From contig DATATB010000116.1 in NCBI GenBank assembly GCA_036268995.1, forward strand, positions 1-62,002: a stretch of DNA of 62,002 nt. Direction: 5' to 3'. The stretch comes from DATATB01 sp036268995. Lineage in GTDB: Bacteria; Planctomycetota; Planctomycetia; Pirellulales; PNKZ01. Under the pieces are notes generated by a model. The model had not been told where the DNA came from. It did not search any database and saw only the letters and a list, made by a program, of their open reading frames with translations. Position 1 is the first letter of the stretch. Each line of letters starts with the position of its first letter. Positions 1 through 8,221 of the stretch are shown here, piece by piece. The translations under genes were made by a program, and so were the position numbers.

Positions 1-177
1 GCCCTGTCCAACGCGAGCTCGTCGCTATCGACGTATCTTGGCGGCAAGTTATTCGAGCAGGGCATCGACCTGTGGGGTCATACCGTCAGTTTTAACGTGC
101 TGGTGGGCATCGGCGCCCTGACCACGGCTGCCTGCTGGCTCGTCGTACCGCTGCTACCCAAACGCCTGGTCCCCTAA
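1..177 (+). CDS. C-terminal end of a membrane transporter (5' end outside window)
   Basis: An open frame enters from the left edge and ends at a TAA at 175-177, giving 58 residues. The fragment begins with a Ser-rich amphipathic stretch (LSTYLGGKLFEQ) and continues into one clear hydrophobic segment (VLVGIGALTTAACWLVVPLL) followed by a short basic tail (PKRLVP). This is the pattern of the last transmembrane helix and cytoplasmic tail of a polytopic carrier, most like an MFS or folate-biopterin-type transporter. The substrate cannot be told from the fragment. There is no start codon inside the window, so this is a partial gene. Confidence 0.5.
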   Translation, partial: ALSNASSSLSTYLGGKLFEQGIDLWGHTVSFNVLVGIGALTTAACWLVVPLLPKRLVP

Positions 178-332
178 AGCCGGTCCGGCCGCCGGCCGAA
201 CATTGACCATGGCGCGGGCTAGAACTAGGATGACTTGGAAGCTGCCCCCAGAGCGCCGCAAGGCACCGCCGCCGCGACGCAATTGGGGTGTTCACCTTTG
301 TCGATGACTGCCACGCCCCACCGAGTGCCGCT

Positions 333-1274
333 ATGAAAACCCGATCGTGTCGCTGGGCCACCTGGATTCCGCTGCTGCTGCTTTCCGCGCTGACCTTCGC
401 CTGTGCCAGCGCGCGTGCCCAGGAGTCGGACGAAGATAAGCCCAAGATCCCGCCGCCGGTCGACGTGGCCCTGACGACTTCGGATCGGGTCGAGCTGCAA
501 TGCACGTATTTCGGCGGGACGCACAAGAAGGAAAGCGTGCCGGTGATCCTGTTGCATCAATACGGCGGCAACCGGCATGACTGGGATGAGCTGGCCCTGT
601 ACCTGCAAAAGACCTACGGCTTTGCAGTGATCGCCCCCGATCTTCGCGGCCACGGAAACAGCACGAACTTCAACGGTCGGAAAGTACTGGCCGCCAGCAT
701 GCCGCTGGACCAGTATCCGCTGATGGTTACCAGCGACCTGGAAGCCGTCAAAAAGCACCTGATGGAACGCAACAACAACGGCGAATTGAACATCAACAAG
801 CTGAGCGTCGTCGGCGCCGAAATGGGCGCCGTCGTCGGCATGCTGTGGACGCTGTACGACTGGAACCAGCCGGTGCTCACCACCGGCAAGCAGGGACAGG
901 ACGTGAAGGCCGTGTTCATGATTTCGCCTCCCTTCGTATTCAAGAATCTCAGCCTGCAAGACCTCGCGTTCCAGGGACCGGTGCAGATGGCGGTCCGCAA
1001 AGATATTTCTATCTACCTGGCCGTTGGCAAATCCGATTCGAAGGCCCTGCGAAATGCCGACCGCATCTACAATCTGTTCGAGGGTTACCACAAAGCCACG
1101 ATGGCCAATCCGGAAACGCGGGACCTGTTCTACGAGCAGTTGAGCACCCGCCTGCAAGGCATGAAGCTGATCGAAGAAAAGAGCCTGAAGCTCGGCGAGC
1201 ACGTCGGCGATTTCATCGACGTGCGGGCAGCCGGCCAGTCTTATCCTTGGGCCGAGCGCAAAAGCCCGATCTAG
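333..1274 (+). CDS. Secreted alpha/beta-hydrolase-fold protein with Glu in place of the nucleophile Ser
   Basis: A 313-residue protein. The ATG at 333 is preferred over an upstream start at 288 because it opens directly onto a signal peptide (MKTRS, then a hydrophobic core, then SARAQ). The alpha/beta-hydrolase core is visible: strand and oxyanion region VPVILLHQYGGN, then VIAPDLRGHGNS, then the nucleophile elbow VVGAEMGA around residues 160-166. In active members the elbow reads G-x-S-x-G; here it is G161-A-E163-M-G165, so the usual serine nucleophile is missing. The fold assignment is fairly secure, but esterase activity is doubtful. It is convergent with the LysM gene, whose stop lies 27 bases away. 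Confidence 0.75.
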   Translation: MKTRSCRWATWIPLLLLSALTFACASARAQESDEDKPKIPPPVDVALTTSDRVELQCTYFGGTHKKESVPVILLHQYGGNRHDWDELALYLQKTYGFAVIAPDLRGHGNSTNFNGRKVLAASMPLDQYPLMVTSDLEAVKKHLMERNNNGELNINKLSVVGAEMGAVVGMLWTLYDWNQPVLTTGKQGQDVKAVFMISPPFVFKNLSLQDLAFQGPVQMAVRKDISIYLAVGKSDSKALRNADRIYNLFEGYHKATMANPETRDLFYEQLSTRLQGMKLIEEKSLKLGEHVGDFIDVRAAGQSYPWAERKSPI

Positions 1275-1301
1275 TGAGACTGCGGGCTCCTGCTCGCGAC
1301 G

Positions 1302-2147
1302 CTACGGAATCACCAGCAACAACCCCTCGCGAAGCTGATCCGGGCCGCTAAGCTGATCGCGATTGGCTTCGTAGAGTTGCTGGAATTTGCTGCCGTCGCC
1401 GTAGAACTGCTTGGCGATGTCCACCAGCGTGTCTTCGGCCTGCACTCGATAGTGCCGCACGGGCGGCTCGCTTTGCCGGCCGCGCCGCCACGCGCCAGGA
1501 GTGATGGGCACCATCGATGCCGGCTGGGAGCTGACCCAATCGGCGTCGCCGGGGTTCGTGACTGCGGACTTGGAAGTCTGCACCGATGCCGGCCGGGCGA
1601 TACCCGGCGCCGGTGGAATGACCAGTTCCATGCCCGGGCGGAGCTGGTCCGGATCGGCGAGCACCTGCCGATTCGCGGCAAACAGATCGGTCCAGCGATC
1701 GGCCGACCCCAAATAGTGCCGCGCCAGGCCCGAAAGCGTTTCCCCATCGCACACGCGATGCACGGCCGGGCGATCATGGCCTTGCGGGCGAACCGGACTC
1801 CACGTAGGAGCCGGCAACTCGCCCACTTCGTACGTCTGGCGCGACGTGGCCGGCTTCGCCTGGGTGCCAACGCGCGGCTTGGACGCTGCCACCGACTGCA
1901 CATCGGGCTCGATGCGGCCGAGCAAATGGCTGACTTCCACAGCCGCGGGCGGAGACGCGGCGGGAGCGGGGGCTGGAGCAGGCAGTTCGATCCGGTGCCG
2001 CAGCGTCATGCTGGTTCCCGAATCCGGCGGCGCCGAGACCGCGGCCGGTTGCTGCTTGTCGGCCGGGCGAAAGAACATCAACGATCCGCCCACGGCACTG
2101 ACCATCACGGCCGAAGCCAGTACGATCTTGGTGCGCCGATCAGCCAT
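1302..2147 (-). CDS. Membrane-anchored protein with two LysM domains
   Basis: A 281-residue protein starting at the ATG at 2147 (MADRRTK), which begins an N-terminal anchor (IVLASAVMVSAVGGSLMFF). Longer upstream in-frame starts lack this logic. A Pro/Ala-rich linker follows, then two LysM repeats: VHRVCDGETLSGLARHYLG through ELVIPP around residues 130-180, and HYRVQAEDTLVDIAKQFYG through LLLVIP at the C-terminus. LysM domains bind N-acetylglucosamine-containing polymers such as peptidoglycan. The spacing of two LysM units each ending in 'VIP' resembles planctomycete cell-envelope proteins. It lies downstream of secDF on the same strand, about 220 bases away, and may be cotranscribed. Confidence 0.85.
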   Translation of the reverse strand: MADRRTKIVLASAVMVSAVGGSLMFFRPADKQQPAAVSAPPDSGTSMTLRHRIELPAPAPAPAASPPAAVEVSHLLGRIEPDVQSVAASKPRVGTQAKPATSRQTYEVGELPAPTWSPVRPQGHDRPAVHRVCDGETLSGLARHYLGSADRWTDLFAANRQVLADPDQLRPGMELVIPPAPGIARPASVQTSKSAVTNPGDADWVSSQPASMVPITPGAWRRGRQSEPPVRHYRVQAEDTLVDIAKQFYGDGSKFQQLYEANRDQLSGPDQLREGLLLVIP

Positions 2148-2370
2148 GGTCGGGGGCAGCTTTCGCGATCTCGGTCGAAGCGTAGGAAATCGCTCCTCAT
2201 CGCTGGTATATCGGGAGTTGCGGCCCGGCCGGTTCAGCCGATCTCGGCGCACCCGTAACGGCACAACGCTTTGCGGCGTGACGGGCGCCGGGATAGCAAG
2301 AATGTATCGCCTGTAGCAGGCGGCGAGCGCTGCCGACGAAGCGGGGATTGCCGATCGCCTCGAAGGTTCG

Positions 2371-5300
2371 TCAGGCGGCCGCGATGCCCTTGCCCTTGCC
2401 GCCGGAGCTTTTTGCCTGGGCCGAATCGCCGGTACGATTCAACCAGATTAACACCGGCGTGGCGATGTAAACCGTGCTGTACGTTCCGCTAATCACGCCC
2501 ACGACCAGGGCAAAGGCGAAACCGTGGATGCCCTGGCCGCCGATTGCGTACAGGATCAGCACCACCAGGAACACCGTCAACGACGTCAACAACGTGCGGC
2601 TGAGCGTCTGGTTGATGCTCGAGTTCACGAGTTCCGCACTGAGCTCCAGGCTCTTGCCCCGGATTTCGCGAATACGGTCGAAGATCACGATCGTGTCGTT
2701 GAGCGAGTAGCCGATGATCGTCAGAAACGCGGCGATGATCGGCAGATTGATCTTGAAGGGTTCCACGCCCAAGAAGCCCAGGTAATCGGCCACGTACGAA
2801 CTGAGCGCCAGCGCGCCCAGCGTAACGAGCACGTCGTGTACCAGGGCCAGAATCGCCGCGAAGCCGAACATCACCTGCGTAAACCGGAACCACACGTACA
2901 AGGCAATCAGAATAATGCTGGCGATCAAGGCGAACAGCGCCTGCTTCTGGGTGTTGTCGGCGACGGTGGCGCCGATCTTGTTCGACGAAGGAAAGACCGG
3001 CGAATCCGCCAACGCGTGCTGCAACTTGTTGAGCACGCCTTGAGCCTGCTTGACTGGCATCGCGAACTTGATCACCCAGGCGTTGTACTTCTTGGTTTTG
3101 CTGCCCGAAGCGTACTCGGGATTGCTGGCATCCAGCGCCAGGTCGGTCCCCTGTCCCTCGCGGTCCAATTCGGTGCGCAGCATGTGTACCAGCGCGTCGT
3201 GGCCGATCTGCTCGCTGAATTGCAGGCTGGCGCGCGTGCCACCGGCAAACGGGTCGACCAGCGCCGGCTTCTGCTCTTCGGCCGGCATTTCCGCACCCGG
3301 TTTTTCCGCGGCCGGCTTTTCAGCGTTCGGTTTTTCAGCGTTCGGCTGCTTGGCTTCGGGCTGTTCGGCGGCCGGCTTGTCAGCGGTCTTTTCGGCCGCT
3401 TTGGGTTTGGCGGCGGCGGGCTTCTCGGCCGAATCGGGCTTCTTTGTCGCGTCGGGCGTGGCCTTCGCGGCGGGCTGATCCTTCTCACTCGGCGGATCCT
3501 TCGCGGCAGCGTCGTCGGCCAAAGCCAGCATGGTTTCGTCGGGCACCAGCGGCTCGGCGGCTGCCAGGTTGCCGGTCGTCGGCGGGCCGAGCTGCGCCTT
3601 GCCGCCGGGGATCGGGTCGGTCGAGGCAATCGTCAGCTTGTTGACGGCCAACTCGCCTTTGAAGATCCGCTTCAGGTCGCGCTCGACCTTCTCGATGTCG
3701 GGCTCGGACGTGACGATCAAAAAGCGCACGCCGGACTTCTCGCCCTCGATCTTGACGTCCTGCACGGTAACGTCGGGCAAGTCCTGCACCTTGGCCCGCA
3801 CCTGGCTGACTTCCTGTGGGTGGTCCTGGTCGAAGACCGTTTCGACCGACACGCCGCCGGTAAAGTCGATATCGAGCAGCCCCTCGCCTCGGGCCACCAC
3901 GGCCACCATGCCGATGGCAATCACGATTACGCTCAGCGCGATGGCCGGCTTGCGCTTGCCGATGAAGTCGTAATTGGCCTTGCTCATCATCTGCATCATC
4001 TTCAGTTGGGTGATCCAGCGATTGCGCTCGGCGACGTCGAAGAAGGCCCGCGACACGGTGATGGCCGTGAACAGGTTCATCACGATGCCCAGGATCAGGG
4101 TCACGGCAAAGCCTTTGACCTGGTCGGTGCCGATGTAAAACAGCACGACGGCCGAGATCAGCGTGGTAACGTTGGCGTCGATAATCGTGGTGGTGGCGCG
4201 GTCGAAGCCATTGCGGATAGCCATGCGCAGCGTGGCGCCGCGGGCTAATTCCTCGCGCATGCGCTCGTAGATCAGCACGTTGGCGTCCACGGCCATGCCC
4301 ACGGTCAGCGCCAGGCCGGCCAGGCCGGAGAGCGTAAACGCCGCGTGAAACAAGATCATGAAGGCTATGGTCAGCAGGACGTTCAAGATCACGGCGATGT
4401 TGGCGACCATGCCCGCAAAGCGGTAGTAGATGATCATGAAGACCACGACCACCGCGGTGGCCACGAGCATCGACCAGACGCCCTTTTGGATGGTATCGGC
4501 GCCCAACTGGGGGCCGGTCAGCAGGCTAGTGCTGGGCTCCTTTTGCAGCACCGCCGGCAACGCTCCGGCGGTGAGCACGGCGGCCAGCCGCGTGGTCTGC
4601 TCGTCGGTAAACGAATTGCTCGTGATCTCGCCGCGATCGTAAATGCGGCCGTTGATCGACGGGGCCGTGATCAGCTCGCCGTCGAGAATCACGGCCAAAT
4701 GCCGATGGAAATTCTGGACCGTATCCGGCAGGTTCGACGTGGTCAGGTCGCCGAAAAGCTGCGCGCCTTTGCTATCGAACGAGAAGGTCACGCAGGGCTG
4801 GCCCCGCTGATCCTTCGCGGCCTGGGCGGTGCGCAGATACTGCCCGGTGACCACCTCGGGCGTGTTGGTCATGACCAGCACTTCTACCCGGCCGCCTTCG
4901 CCCTGTCGGACGACGTAGTCGCGGCCGAATTCGCTGGTGCTTTCCTTATCCACCGGCACCCATTTGGCGACCACCTTGTCGTCGACGATGACGTTGCGGC
5001 CCTTGGTCTCTTTGGCCACGGCAATCACGTCGGCATGGTCGCGCTCGTTGGCCGTGACGCGGAACTCCAGCGCGCCGCTGGTGCTGATGATGGCCTTGAT
5101 CTGGTCTTCTTCTTCCTGCGTCGCCTTGGGGATGATGATTTCGATTTCGCGCTGGCCGTAGGGCCGGACCGTCACTTCTTTGATGCCGCCGGGATTCACG
5201 CGGCGGGTGATCGCGCCCACGAGCTTGTCCATCTCATTCGGGCCAAACGGCTGACCGGGCTCGATTTGGCTTTCATCCACGCTGTAGATCAGGATCAGCC

Positions 5301-5685
5301 CGCCGCTTAGGTCGATGCCCAGCTTCGGCGGCCAGCCGACGATGCACACCACCGTCGGAGCGAGGATCGAGAAGACGATCACGGTGAACTTCAGGCCCTG
5401 TTCCGACAGCCGCGTTACCTTGCCGATCCAGGTGCCCAAGACGACGGAGCCGACGAACAGTGCGGCGACGATCAGGAAACCCTGGATCAGCTTGCCGGAG
5501 TTGTCCACGTCCTGTTGCTGCTGTGCCGGTGGCGACGCCAGCTCGGCGCCCTCGACCGCGCCTGGCGGCGGAGCCGGAGTCGTGGCCTGAGCCCACGCCA
5601 TGCGCGAGTCGGCCGTCAGCAGCGAAAGGAACACCAGCGCCGTCAGCGCCCATCCCAGGGCACGGACCGTCTTGGACGCCACCAT
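2371..5685 (-). CDS. secDF: Fused SecD-SecF protein-export membrane protein
   Basis: 1104 residues. SecDF uses the proton motive force to help pull proteins released from SecYEG across the membrane. The start at 5685 (MVASKTVRALGW) has a strong AGAGGGAGA ribosome site. An N-terminal signal-like helix, a Gln/Pro-rich stretch and an extra transmembrane helix precede the SecD signature LGIDLSGG. The SecD half ends with its helical bundle (GLALTVGMAVDANVLIYERMREE). The SecF half starts around residue 580 with DIDFTGG and ends with SLNDTIVIFDRIRE and the final helices. About 80 residues rich in Ala, Lys, Pro and Glu (roughly 729-809) interrupt the SecF periplasmic loop. The fusion order matches SecDF fusions of other bacteria, and the gene follows yajC by 83 bases. 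Confidence 0.95.
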   Translation of the reverse strand: MVASKTVRALGWALTALVFLSLLTADSRMAWAQATTPAPPPGAVEGAELASPPAQQQQDVDNSGKLIQGFLIVAALFVGSVVLGTWIGKVTRLSEQGLKFTVIVFSILAPTVVCIVGWPPKLGIDLSGGLILIYSVDESQIEPGQPFGPNEMDKLVGAITRRVNPGGIKEVTVRPYGQREIEIIIPKATQEEEDQIKAIISTSGALEFRVTANERDHADVIAVAKETKGRNVIVDDKVVAKWVPVDKESTSEFGRDYVVRQGEGGRVEVLVMTNTPEVVTGQYLRTAQAAKDQRGQPCVTFSFDSKGAQLFGDLTTSNLPDTVQNFHRHLAVILDGELITAPSINGRIYDRGEITSNSFTDEQTTRLAAVLTAGALPAVLQKEPSTSLLTGPQLGADTIQKGVWSMLVATAVVVVFMIIYYRFAGMVANIAVILNVLLTIAFMILFHAAFTLSGLAGLALTVGMAVDANVLIYERMREELARGATLRMAIRNGFDRATTTIIDANVTTLISAVVLFYIGTDQVKGFAVTLILGIVMNLFTAITVSRAFFDVAERNRWITQLKMMQMMSKANYDFIGKRKPAIALSVIVIAIGMVAVVARGEGLLDIDFTGGVSVETVFDQDHPQEVSQVRAKVQDLPDVTVQDVKIEGEKSGVRFLIVTSEPDIEKVERDLKRIFKGELAVNKLTIASTDPIPGGKAQLGPPTTGNLAAAEPLVPDETMLALADDAAAKDPPSEKDQPAAKATPDATKKPDSAEKPAAAKPKAAEKTADKPAAEQPEAKQPNAEKPNAEKPAAEKPGAEMPAEEQKPALVDPFAGGTRASLQFSEQIGHDALVHMLRTELDREGQGTDLALDASNPEYASGSKTKKYNAWVIKFAMPVKQAQGVLNKLQHALADSPVFPSSNKIGATVADNTQKQALFALIASIILIALYVWFRFTQVMFGFAAILALVHDVLVTLGALALSSYVADYLGFLGVEPFKINLPIIAAFLTIIGYSLNDTIVIFDRIREIRGKSLELSAELVNSSINQTLSRTLLTSLTVFLVVLILYAIGGQGIHGFAFALVVGVISGTYSTVYIATPVLIWLNRTGDSAQAKSSGGKGKGIAAA

Positions 5686-5768
5686 GATTCTTATCTCCCT
5701 CTGGCAACCGCCCGGGCTCGTGGCCGGGCGACTTTTCGATGTTTCCGCTTGAGAATCTTCCGGGCGGC

Positions 5769-6134
5769 CTATTTCGCTTCCTTTTCGACCGATGTGTCGG
5801 TGCCCAACACGTGGGCGATCGAGGCCAGCCGCATCCGCAACTTGGTATTGGTCGCTTCGTCGACGCGAATGGTCACTTCGTCGGCGTCGGCCTGGACGCT
5901 GGTGACCACGCCGTAAATGCCGGACGAGGTCAGCACGCGATCGTTTTTCTTGAGGCTCTTGAGCAGCGCCTGCCGGACCGCCTGCTCGCGCTTCTGGGGG
6001 CGCTGAATCAGGAGAATATAAAGCACGATGATCAGCAGTATTGGCGCGTACTGCACATATGGCAGCCAGCCGGGCGCTGGCTGGTCGGCTTGCTGGGCCA
6101 GGATCACGAATCGCTCGAACAGCCAAATCGACAC
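5769..6134 (-). CDS. yajC: Preprotein translocase subunit YajC
   Basis: 121 residues from a GTG start at 6134 with a GGGGAGAG ribosome site. YajC is a small single-span partner of SecDF in the holo-translocon. One transmembrane helix (YAPILLIIVLYILLIQRPQ, about residues 28-46) is followed by the typical cytoplasmic domain: RPQKREQAVRQALLKSLKKNDRVLTSSGIYGVV, then a beta region and a Lys/Glu-rich tail. Length and motif order fit the family. It is the first gene of the leftward yajC-secDF(-lysM) operon, and a promoter candidate lies about 160 bases upstream. Confidence 0.95.
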   Translation of the reverse strand: MSIWLFERFVILAQQADQPAPGWLPYVQYAPILLIIVLYILLIQRPQKREQAVRQALLKSLKKNDRVLTSSGIYGVVTSVQADADEVTIRVDEATNTKLRMRLASIAHVLGTDTSVEKEAK

Positions 6135-6448
6135 CGATTACTCTCCCCTCAATGAAAAATTGCCTGCCCGCGCAGGCTATTTTGACCTGGCACTCCGGGC
6201 CCCGGCGAGGCGCTTCGGCCGCCCGGCTACGCAGCGGCGAGGCCTGCAAAACACCCTGCAAAACGGCGGGTGCCGCGAGTGCAGCTACGCATCATAAAAC
6301 TATGCGGCGCAATGGACAAGAGCGCCGGCAAGGGTGCCGGCGGCAGCCCCGGCCAGCGAAAAAACGAATGGAGCTTGAAGCCCGGGGACGGTGGACCGAA
6401 AATGCCAATAGCTGCGTGCCCGGCTCGCGCGGTCCATGGAGAGCTTGA
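6135..6448. other. Divergent intergenic region between yajC and the orphan antitoxin-like gene
   Basis: 314 bases without a convincing gene. The part next to yajC carries its ribosome site. The middle is GC-rich with a short direct repeat (CCTGCAAAAC around 6244 and 6256). The minus-strand promoter candidate at 6291-6319 lies in the right half. No terminator or structured RNA was recognised. Confidence 0.4.
6291..6319 (-). promoter_or_regulatory. Candidate sigma70-type promoter for yajC-secDF
   Basis: On the minus strand, TTGTCC (6314-6319) is separated by exactly 17 bases from TATGAT (6291-6296), giving 4/6 and 5/6 matches to the consensus boxes. It points towards yajC with a leader of about 150 bases. 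This is sequence resemblance only. Confidence 0.35.
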
Positions 6449-6643
6449 ATGTCGAACGTTTCGATCAAAGAGGAGGCCCGCCGGATTATCGAAGGGCTGC
6501 CACCGAACGCTACTTGGGAAGATCTTCAATACGAGATCTTCGTCCGGCAGAAGATCGAGGCCGGGCTGGCGGACTCCCGCGAGGGGCGGATCGTTTCCCA
6601 AGCCGAAGTACGAGGCCGATTCGGCCAGCCGAACGTGGAGTAG
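6449..6643 (+). CDS. Small antitoxin-like protein (partner family of ParE/RelE toxins), no toxin adjacent
   Basis: 64 residues (MSNVSIKEEARRIIEGLPPN...). The pattern 'EEAR.II..LP..ATWEDLQYEIFVRQKIEAGLAD...G' ending in 'EVRGRFG' is the layout of short antitoxin-like proteins commonly found just upstream of a ParE/RelE toxin. They have an amphipathic N-terminal helix, a 'TWEDL.YEI.VRQKIE.GL' helix, and a tail that binds the toxin. No RelE/ParE-like frame follows in the next 190 bases, so it is either an orphan or has lost its partner. An untouched reading frame and a plausible start support a real gene; the functional call is by resemblance. Confidence 0.6.
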   Translation: MSNVSIKEEARRIIEGLPPNATWEDLQYEIFVRQKIEAGLADSREGRIVSQAEVRGRFGQPNVE

Positions 6644-6837
6644 GCGAACCTAGCCGGCGTTGTGCCTGTCCGAAATGCGGATTATAAAGCCGCTTCGCTG
6701 CTGAGGAGTGGGCCGCGGTCCGGATCTCGCGGCAAGTCGTTTAAGAATGGAAGATGGCGACCGCTCGTAATCGGTGGGAACTTTTAGACCAGCGCGTAGG
6801 TTCGCTTTAAAATGCTGGCATCCTAGCGGGGGCATTT

Positions 6838-7560
6838 ATGCCTAAGCGGCCTGACCTCAAAGCCATTCTCAGAACCAACGATCCGCGTGCCGTTCCCACG
6901 TACGGCATTCCGGAAGCCGCCAATTATCTGCGGATTCCTCCGGCAACGCTGCGCAGCTGGGTGTCTGGGCGATTCTACGACACCGGCAAGGAACGTAGGT
7001 GGTTTAAACCGCTAATCGCATTGCCGGACAAGAAGATTTCGCTTCTGTCGTTTATTAATCTCGCCGAGGCCCATGTCCTTAGCGCGTGTCGGCGGGTGCA
7101 TAACATACCGCTGCCGAATATCCGCAAGGCGCTCGATTATGTGAGCAAGGCGTTTAGCTCAATCCATCCGCTCATTGAACGCGACTTTGAAACCGACGGC
7201 ATCGCCTTGTTCGTGACACATTTGGGGCAGCTTGTCGATGCCACGGCGCATGGGCAGACGGTAATGCGTAAGGTCGTTGAGCAGCACTTGAAGCGCCTGG
7301 AGCGCGAAAACGACATCGTGATGCGGCTGTATCCGTTTACCAGGCCGCCCCATGTGGACGACGATAGCCCGAAGAGTGTCTTCTTCGATCCGCGGCACGC
7401 TTTTGGGCGCCTTGTGCTTGCGTCTATCTCGGTGCCAGTAAAGTCCATTGCAGAACGTTTCGAGGCGGGCGACACAATCGAGCACCTTGCTTTAGACTAT
7501 GGCTGCCAAGCGGCGGACGTCGAAGAGGCGCTTAGATGCGAATTCCAAACCGCAGCCTAG
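6838..7560 (+). CDS. HTH plus DUF433 antitoxin of a VapBC45-like pair
   Basis: 240 residues. The N-terminal part (YGIPEAANYLRIPPATLRSW, about 22-41) is a MerR/excisionase-like winged helix. The C-terminal 50 residues (ISVPVKSIAERFEAGDTIEHLALDYG...) match the DUF433 pattern, a small helical DNA-binding domain common in antitoxins. This two-part architecture is that of VapB45-type antitoxins. The following toxin starts inside this gene (ATG at 7499, 62-base overlap), which fits translational coupling. A TAAAAT box at 6808-6813 is a weak promoter candidate. The antitoxin would neutralise the toxin and repress the operon. Confidence 0.75.
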   Translation: MPKRPDLKAILRTNDPRAVPTYGIPEAANYLRIPPATLRSWVSGRFYDTGKERRWFKPLIALPDKKISLLSFINLAEAHVLSACRRVHNIPLPNIRKALDYVSKAFSSIHPLIERDFETDGIALFVTHLGQLVDATAHGQTVMRKVVEQHLKRLERENDIVMRLYPFTRPPHVDDDSPKSVFFDPRHAFGRLVLASISVPVKSIAERFEAGDTIEHLALDYGCQAADVEEALRCEFQTAA

Positions 7561-8065
7561 CCGCACTTTCTTCATTGATCGGTGCCTCGGGAATACTGAT
7601 GTCCCGAATGCCCTAAGAGCGCGCGGATTGTCCGTCGAGGTGCATGCGGATCACTTCGCCCATGACACTGACGACCCGACGTGGATCACGGAAGTCGGGA
7701 GGCGCAAGTGGATCATTGTTACCAAAGATAAAAATATCCGGAAGCGGTACGTCGAAATTGTCGCGCTCCTGAAGGCTGGTGTTCCCTCATTCGTTCTGAC
7801 GAGCGGTGAAACTACCGGTCAAGAAAACGCGGCCGCGATCCTGAAGGCATCAGATCAGATGCTGAAATGCGCGAAATCTGTTTCGACACCGTTTGTGGCG
7901 CTTATTTCCCCCATCGGGTGCAGTTGCGGTAACGTGGACGTATGCCCAATTCGCTGCGGCACTCGACCAGGCGAAATGACCCGCAATACCGCCCGGCGTG
8001 GCCGAAGATGGACTTCGCGCAACATTGCGGCGAGTGGCTGGCGCGGTAGCTCCAATTGCCTGTAA
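7499..8065 (+). CDS. PIN-like (VapC45-type) toxin, C-terminus probably frameshifted
   Basis: The open frame is 188 residues, but family members are usually nearer 140. The N-terminal 130 residues look authentic: a basic leader, then TFFIDRCLG, a Gly/Asp-rich middle, and WIIVTKDKNIRKRY, the region that carries the acidic and basic residues of PIN-like nucleases. After FVALISP the sequence becomes Cys/Arg-rich and unlike a protein domain. If one base is removed from the C5 run at 7908-7912, the frame continues as ISPSGAVAVTWTYAQFAAAL and stops at a TGA at 7977-7979, a much more natural end (about 160 residues). The gene is therefore either inactivated or carries a homopolymer sequencing error. 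Confidence 0.65.
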   Translation: MAAKRRTSKRRLDANSKPQPSRTFFIDRCLGNTDVPNALRARGLSVEVHADHFAHDTDDPTWITEVGRRKWIIVTKDKNIRKRYVEIVALLKAGVPSFVLTSGETTGQENAAAILKASDQMLKCAKSVSTPFVALISPIGCSCGNVDVCPIRCGTRPGEMTRNTARRGRRWTSRNIAASGWRGSSNCL

Positions 8066-8221
8066 TCGGAGCTGCTACGGTAACGGCTAGCCTCGCTCGC
8101 TTGTTGTTCATCCGTGGGCGGATTTGCCACCTACGTTTCTCGGCTGCACACGACGCTGTGACACCTGCGGATCCGCGTGATTTGGCCTGCGATTGGGTCA
8201 AATGGCTTACCGTCCCAGCCG

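Noticed and set aside
5686..6261. N-terminal extension of SecDF to 6261
   Set aside because: It would overlap yajC entirely; the ATG at 5685 has a strong ribosome site and starts a membrane segment.
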